Shown here one piece after another: positions 7,539 through 14,139 of a DNA stretch of 34,929 nt. How positions within the stretch are numbered: the first letter of the stretch is position 1; every line of letters begins with the position of its first letter. Source of the stretch: a virus; IMG/VR virus record IMGVR_UViG_3300037071_000870, positions 1 through 34,929 of that record, one strand, 5' to 3'. A program made the translations under genes and the position numbers. The notes below the pieces were generated by a model. It was not told the DNA's origin, made no database searches, and worked only from the letters and a program-made list of their open reading frames with translations.

Positions 7539-8978
7539 CTATCCAAATATCTTCGCAAGCTCGGCCCCGGCTGGGCTTGGATGCTGGTTCAAGTCGGTGT
7601 TGCCCACCCACATACCATCGGTGAGGCCGTGATGTACGGGGAGCGGGTTGCTGTGTTCATCTACGTTGCGCACCAGATAGACCAGCGCGGCCAGTGCGTC
7701 ATAGTGGCCATAAACGCCTGATCGTGCAAACTCGCGGGCCCCAGTGTGCTTGCTTGACCAGATGCCGTAACGCAAGCAGCCGATCAGATGCTTGCACTTG
7801 GGGCTGACGTAGATTCGTCCGGTCGCTACCCATACCCGCACCTTATTGACCATCGCCTCCAGCGTGTCCTTGTTGGTCACCTGAAAGTACAGCCCGTCCT
7901 GCGTGCCCATCTGGGTAAGCATAGTCCCCAGCGAGTTGTCCGACACCCGGCGATATGGGGCGCCAAGCGCTGGCCACACATCAGCCTCTTTGTCCTTGAT
8001 CGCCTTAGCCAGTGAGTTGGTGGTCATGGTCGGGCCGTTCTCGATCACCTCTTCCTCCACCACAAGACGGGCGTTCAGGAAGTCGTAGTAGGCGAAGATA
8101 CAGGCCGAGAAGTCCCGCGTACCCAAGTCGAGCGCCGTGTATCTGTGCCAGTGCCTGCGGTAGTACTCTTCGATCGGCAAGTCTGTCTCGTACTCGTCTT
8201 TCCAGTCATGAACGATCTGCAGCTGATCATCAACTACGAACTCACACAGGCGCTCACGTCGGAACGAGACGGTATGCGCCCCGCCCGCCTCACGGATGGC
8301 CTTCTCTAATCTGCGCTCCCAGCCTGTCGTCTTGTCGTCGTGGATCGTCAGTGTCGTCGTCAGTCCTTTTGACTGCAGATCGCGGAAGATGCCGACATAG
8401 TCATGGTCTGCCGTCTTGGGCGGCGTGCTGCTGAAGATGATCGTCCCGCCAGTGGTAGAGCACATCGGGGACAGTACGGACAGATAGACATAGCTCAGGT
8501 CATCCATGAACCCGCCCTCATCCACCATGATGATGTGCGCCAGGCCACCCCGTTGATTGTCGGCCCGCTGGTTGTCAGTGCCTACGATGGTGATCGATGA
8601 GCCGTTCGGAAAGGTAATCAATCCTGCCTGAAGATTGATGTTGGGCTGCAGGCTCGCAGGGCAAGTCTTGAGGATCGCACGCAATGCGTTCTTGATGGCG
8701 CGCTTGATCTGCGTGGATTCCGGGCCGACGTAGTAAATGACCGACTCAGGGAAGCGCAGGCTGTATTCCGTGGCCACAGTCATCAGCGTGACTGTCTTTC
8801 CTGTCTGGCGGGCGCAATTCACACCATCCGCATCGACTTCTGGGTTCTTGATGGATGCCCATATCTTGCGGTGAATCACTTGCTGATGCTCGGCCAGTAG
8901 CCAATAGAGCGTAGCCTTTGCCCACAAGCTGGGTATTAGCTTGTCCGGCGGAGGGTTCTCTCGGTGATAGACGGCCAT
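7539..8978 (-). CDS. Terminase large subunit
   Basis: A 479-residue packaging motor. The ATPase domain has a Walker A variant ARQTGKT at 56-62, Walker B IIMVDE at 149-154 with catalytic Glu154, and the coupling motif SSTP at 183-186. The nuclease domain shows ALDLG (Asp284), an acidic cluster VVEEEVIE near 306-313 and GHYDAL (Asp427), matching the RNase H-like metal site. It cuts concatemers and pumps DNA through the portal. Its ATG overlaps the upstream stop by one base (TGATG). All key residues look intact. Confidence 0.95.
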   Translation of the reverse strand: MAVYHRENPPPDKLIPSLWAKATLYWLLAEHQQVIHRKIWASIKNPEVDADGVNCARQTGKTVTLMTVATEYSLRFPESVIYYVGPESTQIKRAIKNALRAILKTCPASLQPNINLQAGLITFPNGSSITIVGTDNQRADNQRGGLAHIIMVDEGGFMDDLSYVYLSVLSPMCSTTGGTIIFSSTPPKTADHDYVGIFRDLQSKGLTTTLTIHDDKTTGWERRLEKAIREAGGAHTVSFRRERLCEFVVDDQLQIVHDWKDEYETDLPIEEYYRRHWHRYTALDLGTRDFSACIFAYYDFLNARLVVEEEVIENGPTMTTNSLAKAIKDKEADVWPALGAPYRRVSDNSLGTMLTQMGTQDGLYFQVTNKDTLEAMVNKVRVWVATGRIYVSPKCKHLIGCLRYGIWSSKHTGAREFARSGVYGHYDALAALVYLVRNVDEHSNPLPVHHGLTDGMWVGNTDLNQHPSPAGAELAKIFG

Positions 8979-9301
8979 CAGGGGATGTCGGCCGGATTTT
9001 CGCCAAGCGCACCCAATAGCTGATCGCGGCTCTTGTCTGCGTGCGGGTCCATCGTGACTGTCACGTTTGAGCGCTCGGTTGGCCTGCCCTCAAGTCGTTC
9101 ATGCACCAGTTTGATGGCCTGCAGGTCACCGCCCTTCGCAAGGGTGATGGCAGACAGGTTGATCTGCTCCAACTGGGTAAGGGACGTGTGGTCAAGCTGC
9201 TGAAGTTGCGCGTCCGTGATCTGTGCGAAGTCATCGAGCGAGCTTGTAACTCCCCGACGCAGTACTTCTTTGGCTAGCAGCTCAAGCGTTTTCTTGCTCA
9301 C
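8978..9301 (-). CDS. Probable terminase small subunit
   Basis: A 107-residue protein directly upstream of and coupled to the large terminase. The N-terminal half is helical (KTLELLAKEVLRRGV). The segment AIKLVHERLEGRPTERSNVT resembles the C-terminal end of many small terminase proteins. It would recognise phage DNA and regulate the large subunit. A clear helix-turn-helix is not obvious, so the call leans on position and that motif. Confidence 0.7.
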   Translation of the reverse strand: MSKKTLELLAKEVLRRGVTSSLDDFAQITDAQLQQLDHTSLTQLEQINLSAITLAKGGDLQAIKLVHERLEGRPTERSNVTVTMDPHADKSRDQLLGALGENPADIP

Positions 9302-9578
9302 GGCTCGGCTCCTTTGGCAGCATCTTCTGCAGCAGCTTGTCGGACATGAACTTGCTGTCGGATGGCAATCCCTTAATGCACTCGGCCAGCTCGGACTGCA
9401 GATTGCGCTTGCGGCTGGTCATGCGATCGAACTTACAGATCAGCGCGTTTGTCAGGTCGGTGCGCATCTTCTCCTGCATCGCCTCTAGCTGACTCTCCAG
9501 ACGGCGCAGGTCAATTACCAGCACGAGCGCCCTGCCCTCTGGTGTAGTAAGACGGCTGCGCTGAATGTATCGGCTCAC
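9282..9578 (-). CDS. Hypothetical helical protein upstream of terminase
   Basis: A 98-residue, charged, probably coiled-coil protein (LRRLESQLEAMQEKMRTDL, then RKRNLQSELAECIKGL). The start is GTG, forming a GTGA overlap with the upstream stop. Its end overlaps the small terminase gene by 20 bases. No family was recognised. Confidence 0.7.
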   Translation of the reverse strand: MSRYIQRSRLTTPEGRALVLVIDLRRLESQLEAMQEKMRTDLTNALICKFDRMTSRKRNLQSELAECIKGLPSDSKFMSDKLLQKMLPKEPSREQENA

Positions 9579-9763
9579 AACTTCCCCTGGCTGAAGTCCC
9601 GTAGCGCACGACTGAATCCCGCTGCGGCACTCTCGGGGATATCGAACACAAACAGCGACTCATTATCGGCAACTGGATTGTCACTCTCAGTGATGTCCAT
9701 GCCGGTATAGCCGCGCTTGTACAGCCACGTGGCCTGCTTGCGGTCGGTTGTGCGGTAGATCAT
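9575..9763 (-). CDS. Small DUF5659-like hypothetical protein
   Basis: A 62-residue protein (MIYRTTDRKQATWLYKRGY, then SLFVFDIPESAAAGFSRALR). The pattern of an opening Y-T-T-D, a central FVF and a final RALRDF resembles DUF5659 proteins of unknown function. It is linked to both neighbours by 4-base stop-start overlaps. Confidence 0.65.
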   Translation of the reverse strand: MIYRTTDRKQATWLYKRGYTGMDITESDNPVADNESLFVFDIPESAAAGFSRALRDFSQGKL

Positions 9764-10074
9764 CGTCCTACCATCCCGGCGATAGCTGCGTTGGTCTGCA
9801 GCTCCTGCGCAACGGCCTCAACTGCATCAAGGCGGGCCGTCAGCGGGCCGAGGTGCTTGTGGTAGCTGACTTGGGCTGCGCGCTCTTCTGCCAGCTTGTT
9901 GTAGGCGTCCGTGTATTCGCGGCGGTGGCCGTAGTTGGCGAACGCTACGATGGCCAGCACAGACCCGGCGAGCGTGTTGAATGGCAGCAGTACCAGCGCG
10001 ACATACACGGCCAAGTTGGTGAGACTCAGGCCGCCCTCAGCATCCAGCAGACGGAGGAAGCGTAGCGCCTTCAC
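9760..10074 (-). CDS. Phage membrane protein with coiled-coil tail
   Basis: A 104-residue protein with a GTG start. Two hydrophobic stretches (about 18-32 and 34-47, around LAVYVALVLLPFNTLAGSVL) are followed by a charged segment and a helical region (DAVEAVAQELQTN) likely to be coiled coil. It is probably in the inner membrane. It is not next to the endolysin, so a lysis role is not assumed. Confidence 0.65.
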   Translation of the reverse strand: MKALRFLRLLDAEGGLSLTNLAVYVALVLLPFNTLAGSVLAIVAFANYGHRREYTDAYNKLAEERAAQVSYHKHLGPLTARLDAVEAVAQELQTNAAIAGMVGR

Positions 10075-10259
10075 TTCTTCAACTCCTGTGCCAGATGCAG
10101 ACTGACCTGCGCCTGGGTGAATACGAAGCTGCCCGGCGTGCTGGTGGATTCGATCACGAACTTACCCTTTGCATCGAGCTTGCCGAAGTCGGCAACGTGA
10201 TTGCCACCCTCCACGCGCCTCACGCGGATCAGTGGCTCGTTGTTTGAGTCGATTGCCAT
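10071..10259 (-). CDS. Small hypothetical protein
   Basis: A 62-residue protein (IRVRRVEGGNHVADFGKLDA, ending LAQELKK). It shares a GTGA junction with the membrane-protein gene downstream and overlaps the gene upstream by 31 bases. The sequence suggests a small beta-rich domain. No family was recognised. Confidence 0.6.
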   Translation of the reverse strand: MAIDSNNEPLIRVRRVEGGNHVADFGKLDAKGKFVIESTSTPGSFVFTQAQVSLHLAQELKK

Positions 10260-10600
10260 TCCGCTCTCTCCTGTAGTGCTATAGCTAGTGATTGTGCGTC
10301 AGTAGGGATAACCCACGTGCCGCTGACCTCTCCTTGCTTCCATTCGCCATCCGCGTAGAACAGCGAGCCATTGACCATGCGGTTGATGTCAGTCTGAAAT
10401 ACGTGACGGGTGTAGAGCATGAGCATTTCCTGAGCTTCGGCGTTATCGGCCACTAGCTTCTCCCATTCTGAGGAAGTGACCTTTTCATTCTGCGTAGGCG
10501 CGGCGCCAGCATCACGCCACACATTAAGCAATGCATAGCACAAGCTGCCAGACAGGCAGGCCAATGTGGTGATGATCATGTACAGCGCGTGGTTACTCAT
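10229..10600 (-). CDS. Hypothetical protein with N-terminal membrane anchor
   Basis: A 123-residue protein. Residues about 5-27 (LYMIITTLACLSGSLCYALL) form one membrane span, and a soluble domain of about 90 residues follows. There is no cleavable signal or lipobox; the Cys residues lie inside the span. It has an ATGA junction with its upstream neighbour. Confidence 0.65.
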   Translation of the reverse strand: MSNHALYMIITTLACLSGSLCYALLNVWRDAGAAPTQNEKVTSSEWEKLVADNAEAQEMLMLYTRHVFQTDINRMVNGSLFYADGEWKQGEVSGTWVIPTDAQSLAIALQERAEWQSTQTTSH

Positions 10601-10986
10601 GCCGCCTCCTTAATGCCCGCTGCCTTGCGGATCTCCTGAAGCTGTTCGGGCTTCAATACCTCCACTAGCGCAGGGCTGTTCAATATCTCTTTTGGTGTCA
10701 TGTTCCCAAAACCCATTTCGATCAAGCTCTCCACCGGAAGGTCCGATCTTGGATCGCCCAACTTTAGCAATTTCGCCTGATAAATCAACTGGATACGCAA
10801 TTGTAGCCGAACTAGCCACAGTGGTGCGCGTGCAGTTTCCCGCAGATACGTTACCCAATGATAACGCTTATGGTGATCTGATAGCTGCTTTGTATAGTCG
10901 GCCGCTCGCTCTAGCTGTAGGTTCAGGAGGTCTGCAGCGGTGGGCGTGCGGGGCGGGAGCCGGTGCTTTATATTGCGCTCGGTCAT
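10597..10986 (-). CDS. Hypothetical protein
   Basis: A 129-residue protein. The start at 10986 (MTERNIKHRLPPRTPTA) is chosen because it makes an ATGA overlap with the HTH gene upstream, the rule in this operon. An in-frame start 12 bases further up is also open. The protein is helical and charged, ending MTPKEILNSPALVEVLKPEQ before a basic tail. Position near terminase is the only clue. Confidence 0.65.
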   Translation of the reverse strand: MTERNIKHRLPPRTPTAADLLNLQLERAADYTKQLSDHHKRYHWVTYLRETARAPLWLVRLQLRIQLIYQAKLLKLGDPRSDLPVESLIEMGFGNMTPKEILNSPALVEVLKPEQLQEIRKAAGIKEAA

Positions 10987-11252
10987 GCCTTCACCCATAG
11001 CTCGAATCTACCCAGTTTGCCAATGACCTTGGCTCTTCCTTGGCTCTTCAGGCCCTTCAGGCTTTCGCAGATGGTGGATTTGTGAATGCCGACGATTTCG
11101 ATAATCTCTGGCGTGGTGATGCCGTTTGTCTTGGGTAGCGTGGCATAGACCTGCTCTACGAATGAGAGAGTGCGAGCCCGTTGCTTAGGGTCTGGCTTGG
11201 GTGCGTTGAAGTGTGGCCTTGCGGCTTCTATCTGTTGGGCTATTGAAAGCAT
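10983..11252 (-). CDS. Winged-helix DNA-binding protein
   Basis: An 89-residue protein. Residues about 44-88 read as a winged helix-turn-helix: ITTPEIIEIVGIHKSTICES is the HTH, and KGLKSQGRAKVIGKLGRFEL is the recognition-helix end and wing. It is probably a small transcription regulator or DNA-binding accessory. GGAG lies 6 bases before the start, and the start overlaps ninB by 13 bases. Confidence 0.7.
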   Translation of the reverse strand: MLSIAQQIEAARPHFNAPKPDPKQRARTLSFVEQVYATLPKTNGITTPEIIEIVGIHKSTICESLKGLKSQGRAKVIGKLGRFELWVKA

Positions 11253-11629
11253 TCTTGCTCCGTGAATTTAACGCCTCGCTCGGCGCCGAAGGCGTAGATG
11301 AGCTCGATCAGCTCCGAGAACTGCGCCTTGCTCATCTTGCTAGTTGATTGCCCTAATGCGACAAACCCTGATCCGTCTATGTTCGGCACCACGTCGAGTT
11401 TTCTCAGGCTGGCCGACATCAAGTCTTTCCAGTTCTCCGGCGTGAGCGTCTTCCCGTACCAGAGCACTTGCTTTGACAGACATTCCAGCAGCGGCCAGAG
11501 CAGGGCATTCTGGTCTAGCGTCCTGGTTGGCTCAGCTATGGATGCAACCCAGCCGTCCGGAGCGCTCTTGATAGCCTCCCAGCAGCGGCGGCGTACGTCT
11601 AGATTGACTAGCTTGTAGAGCTGTTTCAC
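11240..11629 (-). CDS. ninB: NinB recombination mediator (lambda Orf family)
   Basis: A 129-residue protein matching NinB/Orf in length and pattern: MKQLYKLVN start, RTLDQNALLWPLLECLSKQV, then LTPENWKDLMSA and STSKMSKAQFSELIELIYAF. Lambda Orf binds single-stranded DNA and SSB and can replace host RecFOR in phage recombination. The GTG at 11629 is chosen because it gives the usual MKQL opening and a GTGA overlap with the upstream gene. An ATG at 11641 is the alternative. It pairs functionally with NinG at 13.2 kb and the annealing protein, SSB and exonuclease genes at 19-21 kb. Confidence 0.9.
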   Translation of the reverse strand: MKQLYKLVNLDVRRRCWEAIKSAPDGWVASIAEPTRTLDQNALLWPLLECLSKQVLWYGKTLTPENWKDLMSASLRKLDVVPNIDGSGFVALGQSTSKMSKAQFSELIELIYAFGAERGVKFTEQECFQ

Positions 11630-11901
11630 TGAGCGAACCATCCGTAAAAGTGATAGACGATCTTGCCATCACAAAGCTGAACGGTGCCAAGGTAGTCAAA
11701 GATGTCAGACACACTCGCTGGGATGTCTTGGCCTGTTGCGTGCATGGCTACATCGAAATCAACAAGCTCGTGAGCCTCGTTGCAGTGCATCCACAGGCTT
11801 ACATTCGCACCCTGAACCTGCACACTGAGCACTTGCGCATATTCTGGCACTTGTATCGTCTGACGATCTACCAGCTCTAGCGTCCATTTGAGGATCCTCA
11901 T
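11626..11901 (-). CDS. DUF7352-like phage protein
   Basis: A 91-residue protein. The pattern MRILKWTLELVDRQTIQVPE, YAQVLSVQVQGANVSLWMHC and later HATGQDIP matches a widespread small phage family (an opening basic segment, a VLSVQ strand, a GTG/ATGQ turn). Function is unknown. It has 4-base overlaps on both sides. Confidence 0.7.
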   Translation of the reverse strand: MRILKWTLELVDRQTIQVPEYAQVLSVQVQGANVSLWMHCNEAHELVDFDVAMHATGQDIPASVSDIFDYLGTVQLCDGKIVYHFYGWFAQ

Positions 11902-12074
11902 GCCATCGGCCCTTTGCGGTTGGCGAAACGCTCCAACACTCCGGGGTTAGCACCGCCCCGCTCCTTTAGCCATGCTTTGGCTGCTTCGAGCTTGACCCAG
12001 CGCCTAGCCCTGCGGTTATGCTCTTCCACAGACTCAGCCCAATCAAGCAGGAATACGATTGCTTTTCTGGTCAT
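11898..12074 (-). CDS. Small basic hypothetical protein
   Basis: A 58-residue protein (MTRKAIVFLLDWAESVEEHN, then KLEAAKAWLKERGGANPGVL) lying exactly between its neighbours with ATGA overlaps at both ends. This arrangement is strong evidence that it is translated. No family was recognised. Confidence 0.7.
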   Translation of the reverse strand: MTRKAIVFLLDWAESVEEHNRRARRWVKLEAAKAWLKERGGANPGVLERFANRKGPMA

Positions 12075-12295
12075 GTCGAACCCTCAAATGTAAGCAGCTG
12101 AATGCCTCTCGACTTGTCTGCATGCAGCCTGATGAATCCTTTAGCCTCCAGCGCCTTGATGTGGCATTGCGCTGCGTTTGGCGACTTGAATCCGAACCGC
12201 GTGCAAATCTCCATGCGAGTAGGTGGAAGGCCGCAGTCTCTGATCTTCTGTGCGATGAATAACACTATCTCGCGCTGTCTGGATGTAAGGCTCAC
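12071..12295 (-). CDS. LexA-like DNA-binding domain protein without protease domain
   Basis: A 74-residue protein that reads as the N-terminal domain of LexA alone: LTSRQREIVLFIAQKI, GLPPTRMEICTRFGFKSPNA and KSRGIQLL align along its whole length. The C-terminal self-cleaving Ser-Lys protease half is absent, so it cannot be inactivated by RecA the way LexA is. In the recognition helix the residues matching LexA Glu44-Glu45 are Gln43-Cys44, so its target may differ from the SOS box. It is likely a phage repressor or a competitor at host SOS promoters (inference). Its start is GTG, in a GTGA overlap. Confidence 0.85.
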   Translation of the reverse strand: MSLTSRQREIVLFIAQKIRDCGLPPTRMEICTRFGFKSPNAAQCHIKALEAKGFIRLHADKSRGIQLLTFEGST

Positions 12296-12438
12296 TTCTC
12301 ACCTCCTGTCAGCTTCTTGGCGAAGCGCTTGATCTGCTCTTTGTGCTCGGGCTTGCACCAGCCTTCATAGCGGACAAGCCCAAGAGCCTTTCGCGACTCT
12401 CGGGTTTTCTCCATACTTTTTGCGGCCTTGGTTTTCAT
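12292..12438 (-). CDS. Small basic hypothetical protein
   Basis: A 48-residue, Lys/Arg-rich protein (MKTKAAKSMEKTRESRKALG, then LVRYEGWCKPEHKEQIKRFA). Similar short proteins with a GLVR-E-W-PE-H pattern occur beside phage recombination genes. Its ATG overlaps the upstream stop by one base (TGATG). Nucleic-acid binding is possible from the charge but not shown. Confidence 0.65.
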   Translation of the reverse strand: MKTKAAKSMEKTRESRKALGLVRYEGWCKPEHKEQIKRFAKKLTGGEK

Positions 12439-12731
12439 CAGGACTTTCGGCGGCACGAAGTGCTGACTGTGCCGTAGCCGTAGCCGTTGCCGTTGCCGTT
12501 GCCGTAGCCGTCGCCGTTGCCGTAGCCGTAGCCGTCGCCGTTGCCGTAGCCGTAGCCGTAGCCGTAGCCGTTGCCGTAGCCGTAGCCGTAGCCGTCGCCG
12601 TTGCCGTAGCCGTAGCCGTAGCCGTCGCCGTAGCCGTAGCCGTCGCCGTTGCCGTAGCCGTAGCCGTAGCCGTAGCCGTAGCCGTAGCCGTCGCCGTTGC
12701 CGTAGCCGACAGGCCTATAAACGGCAGCCAT
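12438..12731 (-). CDS. Gly-Tyr/Asn/Asp dipeptide-repeat protein
   Basis: A 97-residue protein: eight leading residues (MAAVYRPV), one Gly plus 39 X-Gly dipeptides with X being Tyr (24), Asn (9) or Asp (6), and a ten-residue tail. The start at 12731 makes a TAATG overlap with the upstream stop, and the stop makes a TGATG overlap with the next gene, so this strand is very likely the coding one. The protein must be disordered or a repetitive solenoid. Tyr/Gly-rich repeats can self-associate. No function is known. The repeat can change length in 6-base steps without breaking the frame. Confidence 0.7.
   Translation of the reverse strand: MAAVYRPVGYGNGDGYGYGYGYGYGYGNGDGYGYGDGYGYGYGNGDGYGYGYGNGYGYGYGYGNGDGYGYGNGDGYGNGNGNGYGYGTVSTSCRRKS
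12471..12707. repeat. Hexanucleotide tandem repeat (NACGGC on the coding strand)
   Basis: 237 bases made of 39 imperfect 6-base units. Only the first base of each coding-strand unit varies, among T, A and G; C never appears. On the opposite strand the unit is GCCGTN, an Ala-Val codon pair in which the variable base is silent. Confidence 0.95.
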
Positions 12732-13048
12732 TACACACCCCATCCATCAGGCACAGGGATGCAGAAAATCTCCGAGCCGTCTGGCATCTCAACATCATGC
12801 GCCAAAGGCTTGAGTACGACCTTGTTGCTCTTCGGATTGGCGATCATGCCGTCAAAGCCAATCGACTCCCAGCGAAACACATGTACTGCATTGGAGATTT
12901 TCAGCCTGCCGTTTTCGCGAGTCACATCACCCGCAAAAATCCAACCTCGATCAACAACGACAATGGCACGCTTGCCCGTAGGCTTTGATACGCTATCGGC
13001 GCGGATGTATTGCACGTCATCAATCGTGATGGTTTGTGGCTTGGTCAT
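12731..13048 (-). CDS. Conserved phage hypothetical protein
   Basis: A 105-residue protein (MTKPQTITIDDVQYIRADSV, RAIVVVDRGWIFAGDVTREN, ending IPVPDGWGV). The VVVDRGWIFAGDV / VFRWESIGFDG pattern recurs in small phage proteins of unknown function. It is the first gene after the palindrome-bearing promoter at 13079-13106. AAGGA lies about 10 bases before the ATG. Confidence 0.75.
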   Translation of the reverse strand: MTKPQTITIDDVQYIRADSVSKPTGKRAIVVVDRGWIFAGDVTRENGRLKISNAVHVFRWESIGFDGMIANPKSNKVVLKPLAHDVEMPDGSEIFCIPVPDGWGV

Positions 13049-13078
13049 TTCATAGTCCTTTGAGTTGGTTGAGACTCA

Positions 13079-13106
13079 AGTATATGCAACCGGTTGCATA
13101 ACGCAA
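13079..13106 (-). promoter_or_regulatory. Leftward promoter with palindromic operator between -35 and -10
   Basis: On the leftward strand a -35-like TTGCGT (13106-13101), a 16-base spacer and a -10-like TATACT (13084-13079) are followed about 30 bases later by the start at 13048. The perfect 18-bp palindrome TATGCAACCGGTTGCATA (13083-13100) fills the spacer, the position where a dimeric repressor would block RNA polymerase. The -35 is weak, so activation is also possible. This site would head the block from 13048 down to the scaffold gene. The cognate regulator is unknown; the LexA-like, Cro-like and HTH proteins are candidates. Confidence 0.6.
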
Positions 13107-13109
13107 GAA

Positions 13110-13187
13110 CTATTTCAGGTTTATGTGCAGCCACCCTATCCACACTAGAGATAGGATGAGCAGGAGAAGGAAGATGCGAGGTGTCAC
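13110..13187 (-). CDS. Tiny single-span membrane peptide
   Basis: A 25-residue ORF with GTG start: VTPRIFLLLLILSLVWIG, then a short WLHINLK tail, almost entirely hydrophobic. The GTG is fused to the ninG stop in a GTGA overlap like other junctions in the block, which argues for translation. It ends just before the palindromic promoter. No family was recognised. Confidence 0.5.
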   Translation of the reverse strand: MTPRIFLLLLILSLVWIGWLHINLK

Positions 13188-13819
13188 TTGGTGAGCTCGC
13201 GCAGCAATTTTCGGTAGCGAGCTCCAATTGCGATGAGCTCGGTGTGCGTGTAGTTCTTCACTGTGTAGTCCTGTTCGAGCTCTTCCACGGCCTGAGCTCC
13301 GATGCGTTTTACGAGCTCAATGCGGTACATGATCGCGTTCGAGCTGAGCTCAACATTGCATCGGTAACATTGCAGCCACAGATTACGCTCATCGTAGCGG
13401 AGCCCTGGACGAGCTCCACGGCTTAGGTAATGCCCTGCCTGTGGCTTCCCGTCATGAGTGCCACAGGAAACGCAGCCAAGGCCCTTTGCACGGTCTCTAG
13501 CGACTACATATGCATTCACATCCCTCTGCGTGAGCTCGTGACGATGACCGAGAGTCATATTCTTCTGGCGGTATTCGGTGAGCTCACGGCGCTCCTTGCG
13601 TAAGCGCTCCGCCTTAGTATGGGCTTCTGCGCAATCAGGGCTACAGGTCTTGTGCCAGCTACTCCGGGGGATGAAGTACTCCCGGCAGGATTTGCACTTG
13701 CGCTGCTTTAGAGACTTCGGCTTGCGGCCCTTCGTTACTTCCTCAGCCTCTCGGGCCATTCCTTCATCGAAGCAACGGCGGCATTTTGCACTGATGGGCA
13801 GATCATGCTTGCAGATCAT
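13184..13819 (-). CDS. ninG: NinG recombination protein (lambda Rap family)
   Basis: A 211-residue protein matching NinG. The N-terminal MICKHDLPISAKCRRCF and CKSCREYFIPRSSWHKTCS carry Cys/His sets for zinc. The core domain has RDVNAYVVARDRAKGLGCVS, QAGHYLSRGARPGLRYDERN and LWLQCYRCNVELSSN, an HNH-like Cys/His centre, followed by a helical tail. Lambda Rap is a structure-specific endonuclease that cuts D-loops and Holliday junctions. The ATG at 13819 gives an ATGA overlap; a start at 13828 is also open. All ten places where its codons allow a GAGCTC hexamer use it (see the repeat entry). Confidence 0.9.
   Translation of the reverse strand: MICKHDLPISAKCRRCFDEGMAREAEEVTKGRKPKSLKQRKCKSCREYFIPRSSWHKTCSPDCAEAHTKAERLRKERRELTEYRQKNMTLGHRHELTQRDVNAYVVARDRAKGLGCVSCGTHDGKPQAGHYLSRGARPGLRYDERNLWLQCYRCNVELSSNAIMYRIELVKRIGAQAVEELEQDYTVKNYTHTELIAIGARYRKLLRELTK
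13193..13585. repeat. Cluster of ten GAGCTC palindromes inside ninG
   Basis: GAGCTC occurs at 13193, 13219, 13235, 13277, 13294, 13313, 13346, 13411, 13532 and 13580, each preceded by T or C. By eye I find only about seven more in the rest of the window. Seven encode Glu-Leu (GAG CTC) and three span Gly-Ala-X (GGA GCT C), so the hexamer is kept in two reading frames. Confidence 0.9.
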
Positions 13820-14136
13820 ACGAAGCACATCCCGCTGTCACAATGTCCAAAGAGAACGCCGTTTTGTTCCGACAAGTCGGCGTCTTCAAGAGGAATGCAG
13901 TCTGCGTGAAGGTATGCATTTGGATCACGCAATCTAATGCTGCGGTCAAATTGGATGGCTTGAGACCAATCTTCCGGCTTGTTTTCCTTGATATCCCGCC
14001 ATTCCTCTTGAGTATGGTTAGGGCAATTCCAGCAAGAGCTGCGCGGCGGGTCCGGCCAGATGTGTATGCCCAAGGCTCGCCAGTAGAGCCATCGCAGTAC
14101 CCTTCCGACAATCCCGGCTTCGCAAAGTGGTCGCAC
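13816..14136 (-). CDS. Orphan Cys-rich C-terminal domain of a PAPS-reductase-like phage protein
   Basis: A 106-residue frame from a GTG start. From about residue 23 it reads as the C-terminal part of phage PAPS-reductase-like proteins: DPPRSSCWNCPNHTQEEWRD, a conserved acidic/Trp segment, YLHADCIPL and a final SGMCFV. The nucleotide-binding N-terminal domain of that family is missing. Its stop overlaps the ninG start (ATGA), supporting this frame at the 3' end. At the 5' end another frame from ATG 14150 gives a plausible Cys-rich start (MNCKLCDHFAKPGLSEGYC), so a frameshift or recombination scar is possible. No strong ribosome site precedes either start. Confidence 0.6.
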   Translation of the reverse strand: MRPLCEAGIVGRVLRWLYWRALGIHIWPDPPRSSCWNCPNHTQEEWRDIKENKPEDWSQAIQFDRSIRLRDPNAYLHADCIPLEDADLSEQNGVLFGHCDSGMCFV

Positions 14137-14139
14137 AGC

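Noticed and set aside
12420-13055. Rightward 211-codon frame with a long Ala-Val repeat
   Set aside because: It is the reverse reading of the hexanucleotide repeat and of the gene at 12731-13048. It has no ribosome site, and the leftward genes show stop-start overlaps on both sides of the repeat.
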